Shown: one piece after another, positions 37,001 through 45,954 of the stretch
Numbering within the stretch: position 1 is the stretch's first letter
How the letters are laid out: every line of letters starts with the position of its first letter
Source of the DNA: Burkholderiales bacterium
GTDB lineage: Bacteria > Pseudomonadota > Gammaproteobacteria > Burkholderiales > Burkholderiaceae_C
Direction: 5' to 3'
Assembly (NCBI GenBank): GCA_003963115.1
Contig: RXJQ01000026.1
Span: 62,001 to 126,000, forward strand
Length of the DNA stretch: 64,000 bases
Notes under the pieces: generated by a model
Told to the model about the DNA's origin: nothing
What the model saw: the letters and a program-made list of their open reading frames with translations, nothing else
Database searches by the model: none
Translations under genes and position numbers: made by a program

Positions 37001-37030
37001 GCTGTTTTCTTAATCAGAGGATCTTTGCAT

Positions 37031-37849
37031 ATGAAGTGGATGCGTGACATGGCCCGGTGGATGCTGGCCACCATGCTGTTGGCTGTGGGTCTGGGTGCCC
37101 ATGCTGCCCAGAACGATTACGTGCTCGGCCCCGGCGACCAGATCCGGATCTTTGTCTACCAGAACCAGGATCTGCAGCTCGATGCCCGCATCACCGAAAG
37201 CGGCACCATCTCCTTCCCTCTGCTGGGCGTGGTCAAGCTGGGTGGCCTGACTGTCTCGGATGCCGAAAAAAAGATCGCCAATGGCCTGAAGGAAGGCAAC
37301 TTCCTCAAGCAGCCCCAGGTCTCGATCCTGGTGATGGACATGAAGGCCAATATGGTGTCCGTGTTGGGTCAGGTGACACGTCCAGGGCGTTTTGCCCTGG
37401 GTGCGGGTGCTGGCGGCAACAAGCTCAGTGAAGTTCTGGCCCAGGCGGGCGGCATCGTCAACGGCGGTGGCAGTGACCTCATCGTCGTGACTGGTACGCG
37501 CGACGGCAAGGCCTTCCGCAAGGAAATCGACTTCCCCCGCGTCTTTGCGGCCAATGGCAGTGAAGAAGACATGGTGCTGGCCAATGGCGACAGCGTCTAC
37601 GTGGATCGTGCGCCCATGGTCTACATCTACGGCGAAGTGCAGCGTCCCGGCGCCCAGTTGCTGACCCGTGACATGACCTTGCTGCAAGCGCTGGCCACCG
37701 GTGGCGGCCTGACCTTGCGCGGCACGCAACGCGGCATCCGTGTGCACCGCCGTGACCCGGTCTCGGGCCAGGTCCAGGTGCTGACGCCCGACATGAACGA
37801 CAAGCTGCAAAACGGCGACGTCGTCTACGTCAAGGAAAGTTTGTTCTAA
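37031..37849 (+). CDS. Polysaccharide export protein (Wza/EpsE family)
   Basis: This 272-residue secreted protein has a signal peptide ending in AHAAQ, an N-terminal Poly_export domain (YVLGPGDQIRIFVYQN) and two SLBB repeats (VSVLGQVTRPGRF; VYIYGEVQRPGAQL). Such proteins form the periplasmic/outer-membrane channel for exopolysaccharide. No lipobox cysteine is visible, so it looks like the EpsE type found in PEP-CTERM-associated EPS systems. AGAGGA precedes the ATG. No polymerase, Wzc or flippase gene is adjacent, so it is an orphan here; a glycosyltransferase lies 5 kb away. Its stop overlaps the convergent rsmB stop. Confidence 0.9.
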   Translation: MKWMRDMARWMLATMLLAVGLGAHAAQNDYVLGPGDQIRIFVYQNQDLQLDARITESGTISFPLLGVVKLGGLTVSDAEKKIANGLKEGNFLKQPQVSILVMDMKANMVSVLGQVTRPGRFALGAGAGGNKLSEVLAQAGGIVNGGGSDLIVVTGTRDGKAFRKEIDFPRVFAANGSEEDMVLANGDSVYVDRAPMVYIYGEVQRPGAQLLTRDMTLLQALATGGGLTLRGTQRGIRVHRRDPVSGQVQVLTPDMNDKLQNGDVVYVKESLF

Positions 37850-39111
37850 GCTTTTTTCTCCCACGCCACCGCGTAAAACCCGTCGGTGGCGTGCAGGTGG
37901 GGCCACAACCTCAGGTGGCCCAAGGGCGTGACCAGCGATTCGGCCTGTGTCACGCCAGCTTGCTCCAGCTTCTCGCGTGCGTCCACTTGCACGAAGTCCG
38001 GGTGGGCTTCGGCAAACGCCTGGGCGATCACCTCGTTTTCGGCCGGCATCAGGCTGCAGGTGGCATAGACCAGGCGCCCACCGGGCTTGAGCAGGCGCGC
38101 CGCGCTGTTGAGAATGGCCGTCTGCTTGGCCTGCAGCTCGTCGATGGCCTTGGGGCTTTGACGCCATTTCAGGTCCGGGTTGCGGCGCAACGTGCCCAGG
38201 CCCGAGCAGGGCGCGTCCACGAGCACGCGGTCGATCTTGCCGCGCAGGCGCTTGATGCGGTCGTCGTTCTCGTGGGCGATCTGCGTGGCGTACACATTGG
38301 ACAGGCCGCTGCGCGCAAGGCGGGGCTTGAGGTTGTCCAGGCGGTGGCCTGAGATATCGAAGGCGTAGAGGCGGCCGGTGTTGCGCATCATGGCGCCCAG
38401 GGCCAGGGTCTTGCCGCCGGCGCCGGCGCAGAAGTCCACCACCATCTCGCCACGCTTGGCACCGGTCAGCAGGGACAGCAACTGGCTGCCTTCATCCTGC
38501 ACCTCGACCTGACCTTCCGTGTACAGCGGCATCTTCTGCAAGGCAGGCTTGCCTTCGATGCGGACGCCAATCGGCGAGTAAGGCGTGGGCTGGGCCGGGA
38601 TGCCGGCGGCCACCAGGGCCTCCAGCACAGTCTCGCGCTTGGTCTTGACGGCGTTGACGCGCAGATCCAGCGGCGCGCCGGCCGAGAAGGTCTCGACCAG
38701 TTGCCAGAAGCCTTCGGTACCCAGTTGGTCTCGCAGGCTGTTGGAGATCCAGTCGGGCAGGTTGTGGCGCAGCTTGTCTTGCAGGGTGCTGCGGTCGATG
38801 GTCTGGGTGCGTTCCAGCCACTGGGCCTCGTCGGCAGTGATGCCGTTTTTCAGGACATGGGCTTGACCTTGCCAGGCCAGCAGCACCAGGCGGCGCTCCA
38901 TGGGGCCGTGGCCGGACTGGGCCAGGTGCGCCCACAGCAGGCGTTGGCGCAGCACGGCGTAGGCTGTCTCGGCCAGGGCGTGGCGTTCACGTTGGCCCAG
39001 GGCTTTGTGGCTGCGGAAGAAATAGGAAACGATGCTGTCGGCCGGGGCGTCGAGCTTGAGTACCTCACGGACGAGTTGCGTGGTGAGGTCGAGAAGAGCG
39101 TTCGGGTGCAT
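37846..39111 (-). CDS. RsmB/NOP-type 16S/23S rRNA m5C methyltransferase
   Basis: This 421-residue SAM-dependent RNA methyltransferase has an N-terminal NusB-like helical region, SAM motif I VDFCAGAGGKTLALG near 240, motif IV DAPCSGLGTLRRNPD near 310 and motif VI YATCSLMPAENE near 370. The two cysteines (PC and TC) are the m5C catalytic pair. It is probably RsmB or a close RsmF/NOP2 relative. ATG at 39111 is preferred; a GTG at 39138 is possible. The start lies inside the 3' end of the sterol-desaturase-like gene (47-bp overlap), so the two are coupled. Confidence 0.88.
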   Translation of the reverse strand: MHPNALLDLTTQLVREVLKLDAPADSIVSYFFRSHKALGQRERHALAETAYAVLRQRLLWAHLAQSGHGPMERRLVLLAWQGQAHVLKNGITADEAQWLERTQTIDRSTLQDKLRHNLPDWISNSLRDQLGTEGFWQLVETFSAGAPLDLRVNAVKTKRETVLEALVAAGIPAQPTPYSPIGVRIEGKPALQKMPLYTEGQVEVQDEGSQLLSLLTGAKRGEMVVDFCAGAGGKTLALGAMMRNTGRLYAFDISGHRLDNLKPRLARSGLSNVYATQIAHENDDRIKRLRGKIDRVLVDAPCSGLGTLRRNPDLKWRQSPKAIDELQAKQTAILNSAARLLKPGGRLVYATCSLMPAENEVIAQAFAEAHPDFVQVDAREKLEQAGVTQAESLVTPLGHLRLWPHLHATDGFYAVAWEKKA

Positions 39112-40036
39112 GGGCCCGATTATCCCGCGCCTGGCCACCTTGCTCCTGGCGTTCCCACTCGGGTGGCGCCCACAGGTGCTTGAGGCGCTGAGTCAGGGGG
39201 CCGGGGCGCATGATGTCCCGGATCATGTCCACCCATTCGTGGACGGTCAGCCAAAGCGGATTGTGGCTGTGCACCTGACGCACCAGGCCGTAGTCCACCG
39301 TTTCGGTTTCGGGCACGAAGGTGCCGAACAGCCGGTCGAAGATGATCAGCGTGCCGCCGTAGTTGCGGTCGACGTAGCGCGGGTTGCGGCCATGGTGGGC
39401 GCGGTGGTGCGAGGGCGTATTGAAGATGAACTCGATGGGCGCGGGCAGCTTGTCGATCCACTGCGTGTGGACGAAGAACTGGTAACCCAGGTTCAGCGAC
39501 AAGGCGAACAGCACCCAGCGCGGCTCGAAGCCCAGCAGCACCATGGGCGTGTAGAACAGCCAGTTGCCGGCGAAGCTGTAGAGCCAGCTCTGGCGCATGG
39601 CGGTGGTGAAGTTCATGAACTCGGAGGCGTGGTGCACCACGTGCGCGCACCAGAACCAGCGGATGCGGTGGCTGGCGCGGTGGAACCAGTAGTAGCAGAA
39701 CTCCACGCCCAGGTAGAGCGCGGCAAAGCGCCAGGGCGTGATCTCGATGGTGGCCAGGCGGTGCGCATAAGCCCAGGTCATGGCGGGCAGCACCAGGGCG
39801 ACCACGATCAGCACATCCAGGAAGGTGTAGACCCCGCCCAGGGTCATGCTGTCCATCGAGTCCCGCAGGTTGTAGATGGGCTTGCCCTTCTTGTCGGTGG
39901 CATGGCGAAAGCGCAGCCATTCAATGCTCACCGTCAGGAAGAACAAGGGTGACAGCAGGACCAGCAGCCAGTCCTTGGGATCGGTATGGGCGATCCAGGA
40001 CAGGGCTGTGTCGCGAAGAGCTTCAACTTCAAGCAT
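39065..40036 (-). CDS. Sterol desaturase / fatty acid hydroxylase superfamily protein
   Basis: This 323-residue membrane di-iron protein has the histidine clusters HRASHRIRW, HVVHHASE and HHRAHHGRN plus DRNYGG, and four or more hydrophobic segments. Family members hydroxylate or desaturate lipids; the bacterial substrate is usually unknown. ATG at 40036 begins MLEVEALRD, preceded by GGATG; the open frame continues upstream without homology. The arginine- and histidine-rich C-terminal tail overlaps the rsmB start. It is divergent from the AraC regulator, which may control it. Confidence 0.87.
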   Translation of the reverse strand: MLEVEALRDTALSWIAHTDPKDWLLVLLSPLFFLTVSIEWLRFRHATDKKGKPIYNLRDSMDSMTLGGVYTFLDVLIVVALVLPAMTWAYAHRLATIEITPWRFAALYLGVEFCYYWFHRASHRIRWFWCAHVVHHASEFMNFTTAMRQSWLYSFAGNWLFYTPMVLLGFEPRWVLFALSLNLGYQFFVHTQWIDKLPAPIEFIFNTPSHHRAHHGRNPRYVDRNYGGTLIIFDRLFGTFVPETETVDYGLVRQVHSHNPLWLTVHEWVDMIRDIMRPGPLTQRLKHLWAPPEWERQEQGGQARDNRAHAPERSSRPHHATRP

Positions 40037-40215
40037 AGGACATCCGATCTGAATACCGGACAGATGTTGAGCTTTTATGCGCTTTTTGGCTTGATCTTTG
40101 TGGTCATATTCTTGACGAATGACGCCAAATTGAAGGCGCTTGACTCCCGTGTAGCCCGAATGGGCAATAGGGCTATTGCTGGGCATGATTTCGGTCTGAT
40201 TGGTGAAGTACCCCC

Positions 40216-41214
40216 ATGGCCGAGACCCGCGTTGCCGCCTCCTACGCACTGCTGCTGTACGAGTACCTGGAGAACCAGGGGCTCGATCCTGTGCACGTGC
40301 TGGGCGCGCCGCGTCCGGATGCCTCGCAGCACTTCGTGCCCATGAGCGACTGGCAGACCTGGCTGCGCCGTGTGGACGCCTTTGAAAAGCGCCCGGCGCT
40401 GGGCCTGCGCATCGCCGAGGGCATCGGCCCACGGCACTTTGGCGTCGTGGGGTATGCGGCACTGGCCTGCGACACCCTGGCCGCAGCCCTTCAGCGCCTG
40501 GAGCGCTACCACGCCTCGGTGTACGACGTGAACCCTGCCAGGATCTCGACCATGCCCGAGGGGGTGGCCATCGAGTGGGGGGTGGAGCGCGGGCGTCCTG
40601 GTGCGCTGGTCGATGAAACGGCGATCGCCTCCCTGGTGCAACTGGCGCGCGACATGACGGGCCGCTACTGGCCGGTGCAATCGGTTAGCTTCGTCAACCC
40701 GGCGCCCCTGAGCACGCAGCCTTATGAAGACTTCTTTGGCGGCCACGTCGTGTTCGGCTCGCCCATGACCCGTGTGGTGTTCTCCACCGACTACCTGGCC
40801 TTGCCTCTGCGCAAATCCGATCCGGCGCTGCTGTCCTTGCTGGACCAGCAGGCTGAAGCCCTGTTGCAGCAGGTGGCCGCCGTGCCGGCCATCGTGGATG
40901 CCTGGCGCAAGACGCTGGTGCCCTTGATCCGCGAGGGCAAGACCTCGCTGGCCGCCCTGGCCGAAGCCCATCACACCAGCCCACGCAGCCTGCAACGCCG
41001 CCTGTCTGAGCAGGGTACGAGCTTTCAGCAACTGTTGGACAACACCCGTCAGCATCTGGCCGAAGGGCATCTGCGCGATGCCAAGCTGGATCTGGCCGAG
41101 ATCGCCCTGCTGCTGGGCTACTCCGAGCAAAGCGCCTTCACCCGAGCCTTCCGATCGTGGACAGGTCTGGCGCCGGCGCAATGGCGCCGACAGCAACTCA
41201 AGGTCGCCGCATGA
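40216..41214 (+). CDS. AraC-family transcriptional regulator (OruR/ArgR-like ligand domain)
   Basis: The 332-residue protein has an N-terminal arabinose-binding-like domain (residues about 15-200) and a C-terminal AraC helix-turn-helix pair (SLAALAEAHHTSPRSLQRRL and DLAEIALLLGYSEQSAFTRAF). Its stop overlaps the ATG of the DUF2804 gene, so the two are translationally coupled. It is also divergent from the sterol-desaturase-like gene. Lipid-related control is a reasonable inference from the neighbours. Confidence 0.88.
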   Translation: MAETRVAASYALLLYEYLENQGLDPVHVLGAPRPDASQHFVPMSDWQTWLRRVDAFEKRPALGLRIAEGIGPRHFGVVGYAALACDTLAAALQRLERYHASVYDVNPARISTMPEGVAIEWGVERGRPGALVDETAIASLVQLARDMTGRYWPVQSVSFVNPAPLSTQPYEDFFGGHVVFGSPMTRVVFSTDYLALPLRKSDPALLSLLDQQAEALLQQVAAVPAIVDAWRKTLVPLIREGKTSLAALAEAHHTSPRSLQRRLSEQGTSFQQLLDNTRQHLAEGHLRDAKLDLAEIALLLGYSEQSAFTRAFRSWTGLAPAQWRRQQLKVAA

Positions 41215-42230
41215 TGCTCGCTGAACACCGCGTGGAGACCCTGCCCGCGGTGCCAGAGCGTGTGGTTGAGCTGGGGGTGCCGCAACATGGGCGCTATGCC
41301 GGTCGCATCGACACCATCGACTGGTCTGCCTTGGAGGGCGCACACAGCCGCTCCTTGCTGTGGCAGCGTCTGCACCACAAGCGCTGGCAGTACGTGGGCA
41401 TCGGCTCCCACGAGCTGTATGTCGGCGTGGCCATCGTCGATCTGGGCTGGAGCGTCACGGCCTTTGCCTATGTGTTCGACCGCATCCGCCGGCGCGTGAT
41501 CGCCGACTGGGCGCAAGACGGCCTGCCCGGCTTGTCCGGCAGCGTGTCGGATCAGCCTGTTCAAGGCGCGCGGGCGCGCTTTCGGGGGCCGGGTGCCTCC
41601 CTGTCCTTGCAGTACGAGCCTGGTGATGTGCTGAGCCTGAAGGTCAAGACACCGGTGATGCAGTTGGCGGTCGAACTGGTCTTGGCCCAGAGCGCGCCTT
41701 TCCTGCTGGCGGTCGGGCCCATCGAGGGCGGGGTGGCGCATGCCACGCAGAAGTCCAGTGCCTTGCCCGTGCGGGGCTGGGTGGAGGTGGACGAACAGCG
41801 TTGGGACATGGCCAAGGCCGTGGCTTGCCTGGACAGCTCCAACGGCCTGCTGGCGCGGGACACGTCCTGGCGATGGGCCTGCGCGCACAGCCGCGAGCTG
41901 GGCTTCAACCTCCAGCAAGGTTATTTCGGTCAGCAAGAGAACGCCTTGTGGCTCAGGGGCGAGCTGGTGCCGCTGGGCGCGGCCCACTTCGAGTTCGATG
42001 CACAGCAGCCCCTGGCGCCCTGGCATATCCATACCGATGACGGGCTGCTCGACATGTGGTTTCGCCCCGAAGGCGCCCGGCAGGATGACCGCGATGTGCT
42101 GTTCGCCGCGAGCCACTATGTGCAACCGGTCGGCACCTTTCACGGCTGGGTGCGTGCCTCGCAGGACAGCGACCCTGTGCGCGTCGAGGATCTGCTTGGG
42201 GTGACCGAGGACCACCGCTCCCGCTGGTGA
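41211..42230 (+). CDS. DUF2804 family protein
   Basis: This 339-residue soluble protein is recognisable as DUF2804 from its WSVTAFAYVFDR, WRWACAHSRELGFNLQQGYF and ENALWLRGELV segments. It has no signal peptide or membrane helix. The fold resembles lipocalin-like hydroxyneurosporene-synthase (CrtC/DUF2804) barrels, suggesting a hydrophobic ligand, but no activity is known to me. It starts at ATG 41211 inside the AraC stop codon and is followed by a strong hairpin. Confidence 0.8.
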   Translation: MMLAEHRVETLPAVPERVVELGVPQHGRYAGRIDTIDWSALEGAHSRSLLWQRLHHKRWQYVGIGSHELYVGVAIVDLGWSVTAFAYVFDRIRRRVIADWAQDGLPGLSGSVSDQPVQGARARFRGPGASLSLQYEPGDVLSLKVKTPVMQLAVELVLAQSAPFLLAVGPIEGGVAHATQKSSALPVRGWVEVDEQRWDMAKAVACLDSSNGLLARDTSWRWACAHSRELGFNLQQGYFGQQENALWLRGELVPLGAAHFEFDAQQPLAPWHIHTDDGLLDMWFRPEGARQDDRDVLFAASHYVQPVGTFHGWVRASQDSDPVRVEDLLGVTEDHRSRW

Positions 42231-42256
42231 GCGCTGATACCCATGTTTACGTTTGA

Positions 42257-42276
42257 CATGATCCGTCTGGATCATG
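42257..42276. promoter_or_regulatory. Perfect palindrome after the DUF2804 gene
   Basis: An 8-bp inverted repeat, CATGATCC-GTCT-GGATCATG, lies 26 bp after the DUF2804 stop and 18 bp before the next start codon. It could be a terminator stem (no T-run) or an operator for the small membrane protein gene. Confidence 0.4.
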
Positions 42277-42294
42277 GCGTGATGCTGGCGTGCC

Positions 42295-42918
42295 ATGGCC
42301 GTGCAGCAGCATATGGACCATGTCCAGACGGCTTCGACGATCACCATGAACACCGCCAAAAGGGATGCCGCAGCGCCAGGACGCCTGCAGGCTGGCCGGG
42401 TTCGGCCGCTCATGCTGGTGGTGGCCAGCCTGGCCCTGGTCGGCTACATCGACAGGGTGACGGGTTACGAAGTGTCGGTGTTCCTGCTCTACGCGGTGCC
42501 TGTGGCCATGGCAACCAGATGGCTGGGGACCGCAGCGGGTCTGCTCACGGCCATGGCAGCCACGGGCGTCTGGGTCTGGGCTGATGTGGCCAGCGGGCAT
42601 ACCTACAGCAAGGCCTGGATTCTGTACGTCAATGCTTTCAACCGCATGGTGTTCTTCGTGCTGACGGTAGCGGCCATCCGCTACATGGTTGGGCGGCACC
42701 GTTCCTTGCTCAGGCGCCTGTCGGCTTTCACAGGCACACAGCCCGTTTGCACGCAGTGCCACCACGTGGCCGGCCATGACGGCTACTGGCGTTCGTTCGA
42801 AGACCATCTGGCCGAGTTTGGCGGTGCCACGATCCAGCACAAGGTCTGTCCGGATTGCGCTCGCCGTGGCTATGCTCGTGCAGCCTACCGAGGCGACGCC
42901 ATCGAGCAGGCATCCTGA
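42295..42918 (+). CDS. Small membrane protein with C-terminal CxxC-CxxC kinase-tail motif
   Basis: This 207-residue protein has about four helices (residues 40-130) followed by a short cytoplasmic tail with two cysteine pairs (CTQCHHVAGHDGYW and CPDCARRGY). The tail matches the small PxCxxC-x(n)-CPDC element often found at the end of sensor kinases, here attached to a membrane domain alone. It may bind metal or sense redox. Either ATG 42295 or ATG 42346 could be the start; there is no clear ribosome site. Function unknown. Confidence 0.65.
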   Translation: MAVQQHMDHVQTASTITMNTAKRDAAAPGRLQAGRVRPLMLVVASLALVGYIDRVTGYEVSVFLLYAVPVAMATRWLGTAAGLLTAMAATGVWVWADVASGHTYSKAWILYVNAFNRMVFFVLTVAAIRYMVGRHRSLLRRLSAFTGTQPVCTQCHHVAGHDGYWRSFEDHLAEFGGATIQHKVCPDCARRGYARAAYRGDAIEQAS

Positions 42919-42952
42919 TCAGAACCCCGATACACAAGGCCTGGCCGTACGC

Positions 42953-44149
42953 ATGTCTTTTCGCATCCTTCATTGCATTTCCTCCGTCGATCCCAAGAAG
43001 GGCGGTCCTATCGAAGGGCTCAAGCAACTGTCTGCCGTGAACCAGCAGCAGGGGCATGTGGTCGAGGTCCTGACCCTGGACCACCCTGATGATCCCTGGG
43101 TCAAAGAATGCCCGCTGGTCTGCCACGCCATGGGGCCCACCTATCTGGGCAACTACCAGTACAGCCCGCGCTGGGTGCCCTGGCTCAAGGCCAATGCACA
43201 CCGCTATGACTCGGTGATCGTCAACGGCATCTGGCAGTACCACTCCTTTGGCGTCTGGCGTGCCTTGCGCGGTACCAAGACGCTGTACTTCGTGTTCACG
43301 CACGGCATGCTGGACCCGTGGTTCAAGCGGACCTACCCACTCAAGCATGTCAAGAAATGGCTGTTCTGGCCCTGGGCTGAGTACCGCGTGCTGCGCGATG
43401 CCGCGGCCGTGATGTTCACCTGCGAGGACGAGCGCAGGTTGGCGAGGCAATCGTTCTGGCTCTACAAGTGCGATGAGTTCGTGGTGAGCTATGGCACCAG
43501 TGCGCCGCCGCCCGATGAAGAGGCGCAGCGTGCCGCCTTCTATGAGCGCTTCCCGCAACTGCAAGGCAAGCGCGCGTTGCTCTTCCTGGGCCGGGTGCAT
43601 GAGAAGAAGGGCCCCGATCTGTTGTTCAAAGCCTTTGCCGCCTTGCGTGCCCGCCAGCCCGAGCTGGTGCGGGATGTGCAGGTCGTGATGGCCGGGCCCC
43701 ATGACCACGACTACGGGCTGCGCATGCAGGCCATGGCAAAGCAGCTGGGCCTGGGCGATCAGGTGACGTGGACGGGCATGGTCAGCGGCCCCGTGAAGTG
43801 GGGTGCCTTCCGCGCGGCGGATGCCTTCATCCTGCCTTCGCATCAGGAGAATTTCGGTATCGCGGTGGCCGAGGCGATGGCCTGCGGCCTGCCGGTGCTG
43901 ATCTCCAACCAGGTCAACATCTGGCGTGAGATCCAGCAGGCTGAAGGCGGGCTGATCGATGTTGACACGCAAGAAGGCACAGAGCGCCTGATCGAGCAAT
44001 GGCTGAACACGCCCAGGGACCGCTGGGCCCGCATGCGTGTCAACGCACGAGCCTGCTTCAATCAGCGTTTCCTGATTGACCGTACGGCCGAGTCCTTCAT
44101 CGAGGCCATGGAGGTGTTCGGCATGCGGCGCAATCCGAACCGGACCTGA
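42953..44149 (+). CDS. Family 4 glycosyltransferase
   Basis: This 398-residue GT-B glycosyltransferase has a donor-side motif LFLGRVHEKKGPDLL near 205 and the E-x7-E motif in ENFGIAVAEAMACGLPVL near 300. It transfers an activated sugar, probably during surface polysaccharide synthesis. The ATG at 42953 begins MSFRILHCIS; the frame is open upstream but without homology. No other polysaccharide genes are adjacent, but an EpsE-like exporter lies 5 kb upstream. Confidence 0.88.
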   Translation: MSFRILHCISSVDPKKGGPIEGLKQLSAVNQQQGHVVEVLTLDHPDDPWVKECPLVCHAMGPTYLGNYQYSPRWVPWLKANAHRYDSVIVNGIWQYHSFGVWRALRGTKTLYFVFTHGMLDPWFKRTYPLKHVKKWLFWPWAEYRVLRDAAAVMFTCEDERRLARQSFWLYKCDEFVVSYGTSAPPPDEEAQRAAFYERFPQLQGKRALLFLGRVHEKKGPDLLFKAFAALRARQPELVRDVQVVMAGPHDHDYGLRMQAMAKQLGLGDQVTWTGMVSGPVKWGAFRAADAFILPSHQENFGIAVAEAMACGLPVLISNQVNIWREIQQAEGGLIDVDTQEGTERLIEQWLNTPRDRWARMRVNARACFNQRFLIDRTAESFIEAMEVFGMRRNPNRT

Positions 44150-44176
44150 GCGAGCATCTGAATCGAGTGGTACCTG

Positions 44177-45217
44177 TTACTCGTACTTCAGCCGCGCATC
44201 ATTGGGGATGCCTTCGATCGGGCATTCGGCCGTGCCCACCGTGGGCCGGGTCAGCGCCTCGACCATCTCGCGGGTCCCCTCGGGATCCTTGATCCACTTG
44301 TCGTAGAACTCGTAGGGGCAGGTGGCCACGCCTTTGTCGCCTTCGCCCGAGTTGATCTTGCCGGTGTAGCCGCGGTGCAGCAGCTTGAACAAGTGGTTCT
44401 GTGACTGCGCCGTGCTGCGCGCATCGCGGATCAGGCGCTTGCTGAGTTGCGCGTACTGGATACCGTAGTCTTCTTCGCCGCATTCGCCCAGTGTGCGGCC
44501 GTCGAAGCCGATGATGGCCGAGTGGCCGAAGTAGCTGTAGACGCCGTCGAACCCCGAGGCATTGGCCACGGCCACATAGCTGTTGTTGGCCCAGGCCATG
44601 GCCTTGGCCATGAGCACCTGCTGGTCCTTGGCCGGGTACATATAGCCCTGGCAGCGCACGATCAGTTCGGCACCTTTCATCGCGCAGTCGCGCCAGATCT
44701 CAGGGTAGTTGCCGTCGTCGCAGATGATGAGGCTGATCTTCAGGCCCTTGGGACCATCCGACACATAGGTCTTGTCGCCGGGGTACCAGCCCTCGATGGG
44801 CGTCCAGGGCATGATCTTGCGGTACTTCTGGACGATCTCGCCCTGCGGGTTCATCAGGATCAGCGTGTTGTAGGGCACCTTCCTGGGATGCTCCTCGTGG
44901 CGCTCGCCGGTCAGCGAGAACACGCCCCAGACCTTGGCATTGCGGCAGGCCTGCGCGAAGACCTCGGTCTCGTCGCCAGGCACCGTGGAGGCCGTGTCCA
45001 TCATCTCCTGCTTGTCGTACATGATCCCGTGGGTGCTGTACTCGGGGAAGATGACGAGGTCCAGGCCAGGCAGGCCCAGCTTCATGCCCTCGATCATCTG
45101 CCGGATCTTGTGCGCGTTCTCAAGCACCTCCGCCTTGGTATGCAGGCGGGGCATCTTGTAGTTGACGACCGCGACGCCGACGGTGTCGTCGCTGCTGGAG
45201 ATATCGCCGTGAAGCAT
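44177..45217 (-). CDS. amiE: Aliphatic amidase
   Basis: This 346-residue nitrilase-superfamily enzyme hydrolyses short aliphatic amides to acid and ammonia. The catalytic triad is exactly placed as in Pseudomonas AmiE: E59 in FPEYS, K134 in KYRK and C166 in IICDDGN, and the N-terminus HGDISSS is diagnostic. ATG 45217 is preceded by AGGAG; the longer frame to 45280 has no homology. The substrate transporter and amiC/amiR regulators are not present, so regulation must differ from Pseudomonas; a palindrome lies upstream. Confidence 0.95.
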   Translation of the reverse strand: MLHGDISSSDDTVGVAVVNYKMPRLHTKAEVLENAHKIRQMIEGMKLGLPGLDLVIFPEYSTHGIMYDKQEMMDTASTVPGDETEVFAQACRNAKVWGVFSLTGERHEEHPRKVPYNTLILMNPQGEIVQKYRKIMPWTPIEGWYPGDKTYVSDGPKGLKISLIICDDGNYPEIWRDCAMKGAELIVRCQGYMYPAKDQQVLMAKAMAWANNSYVAVANASGFDGVYSYFGHSAIIGFDGRTLGECGEEDYGIQYAQLSKRLIRDARSTAQSQNHLFKLLHRGYTGKINSGEGDKGVATCPYEFYDKWIKDPEGTREMVEALTRPTVGTAECPIEGIPNDARLKYE

Positions 45218-45279
45218 GGTGCGCTCCTTGTCTGAACCTGTGACAGGCTCATTGTCGGAAAGCGTGGGCGCACGGGCCA

Positions 45280-45297
45280 ATACGTTGTTTGACGTAT
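45280..45297. promoter_or_regulatory. Candidate operator upstream of amiE
   Basis: Perfect inverted repeat ATACGT-N6-ACGTAT, 63 bp upstream of the amiE start, between it and the GST-like gene. Confidence 0.4.
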
Positions 45298-45321
45298 GCG
45301 CCCTGCTTCACGAGCAGGGGC

Positions 45322-45924
45322 TCATGCCTTGACCATGACCGCTTCAAAAAGAGGGGTTTCCAGCAGCCTGCTCAGCCAGGTGCGCAGCGCGCTCATCTCG
45401 TTGCCGTCCCACCAGGCACGGTCCACCTGCGCAAACTGGCGCACGAAAGGCAGCAGCGCCATGTCGGCCAGACTGGGTGGTTCGCTCAGCAGGCAGGCGC
45501 GGCTTTGCAGGATCTGATCAAGCTCGGCGAGCAAGGTGTCGATGGCCTGCTGCCGGTAGGCCTGCCGGGGTTGTTCGGGATGGCGTTCAGGGTACTTGTA
45601 GCGGTCCAGCAGGGGTTTGAACTGCTCGTCGTTGCGCTGAATGAGCTTGAGCATGTCATCCATGGGGGCTTGGCTCAGCCAGCCCTGCGGGTCGTGTTGC
45701 GCGAGCGCCCACAGCATGATGTCCAGGCTCTGTTCAAGCACCTGCCCATCAGGCAAGCGCAGCACGGGCACGGTACCTTTGGTTGAGAGGGCCAGCATCT
45801 CTGGCGGTTTGTGGCGCAGGGCCACTTCACGCACTTCATGAGGGATGCCGGCACTGCGCAAGGCCAGTCGTGCGCGGATGGCATAGGGGCAGCGGCGAAA
45901 CGAGTACAGAACAGGCAGGCTCAT
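45322..45924 (-). CDS. Glutathione S-transferase-like protein
   Basis: This 200-residue protein has a thioredoxin-fold N-terminal domain beginning LYSFRRCPYAIRARLAL. CPYA is glutaredoxin-like and TVPVLRLPDG provides the cis-Pro. An all-helical C-terminal domain follows. ATG 45924 is preferred over the upstream start at 45942 because the fold begins at once. It reads in the same direction as amiE and the GGDEF gene. Substrate unknown. Confidence 0.82.
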   Translation of the reverse strand: MSLPVLYSFRRCPYAIRARLALRSAGIPHEVREVALRHKPPEMLALSTKGTVPVLRLPDGQVLEQSLDIMLWALAQHDPQGWLSQAPMDDMLKLIQRNDEQFKPLLDRYKYPERHPEQPRQAYRQQAIDTLLAELDQILQSRACLLSEPPSLADMALLPFVRQFAQVDRAWWDGNEMSALRTWLSRLLETPLFEAVMVKA

Positions 45925-45954
45925 GCCGGCATCCATCAACATCAGCAGTCAACA

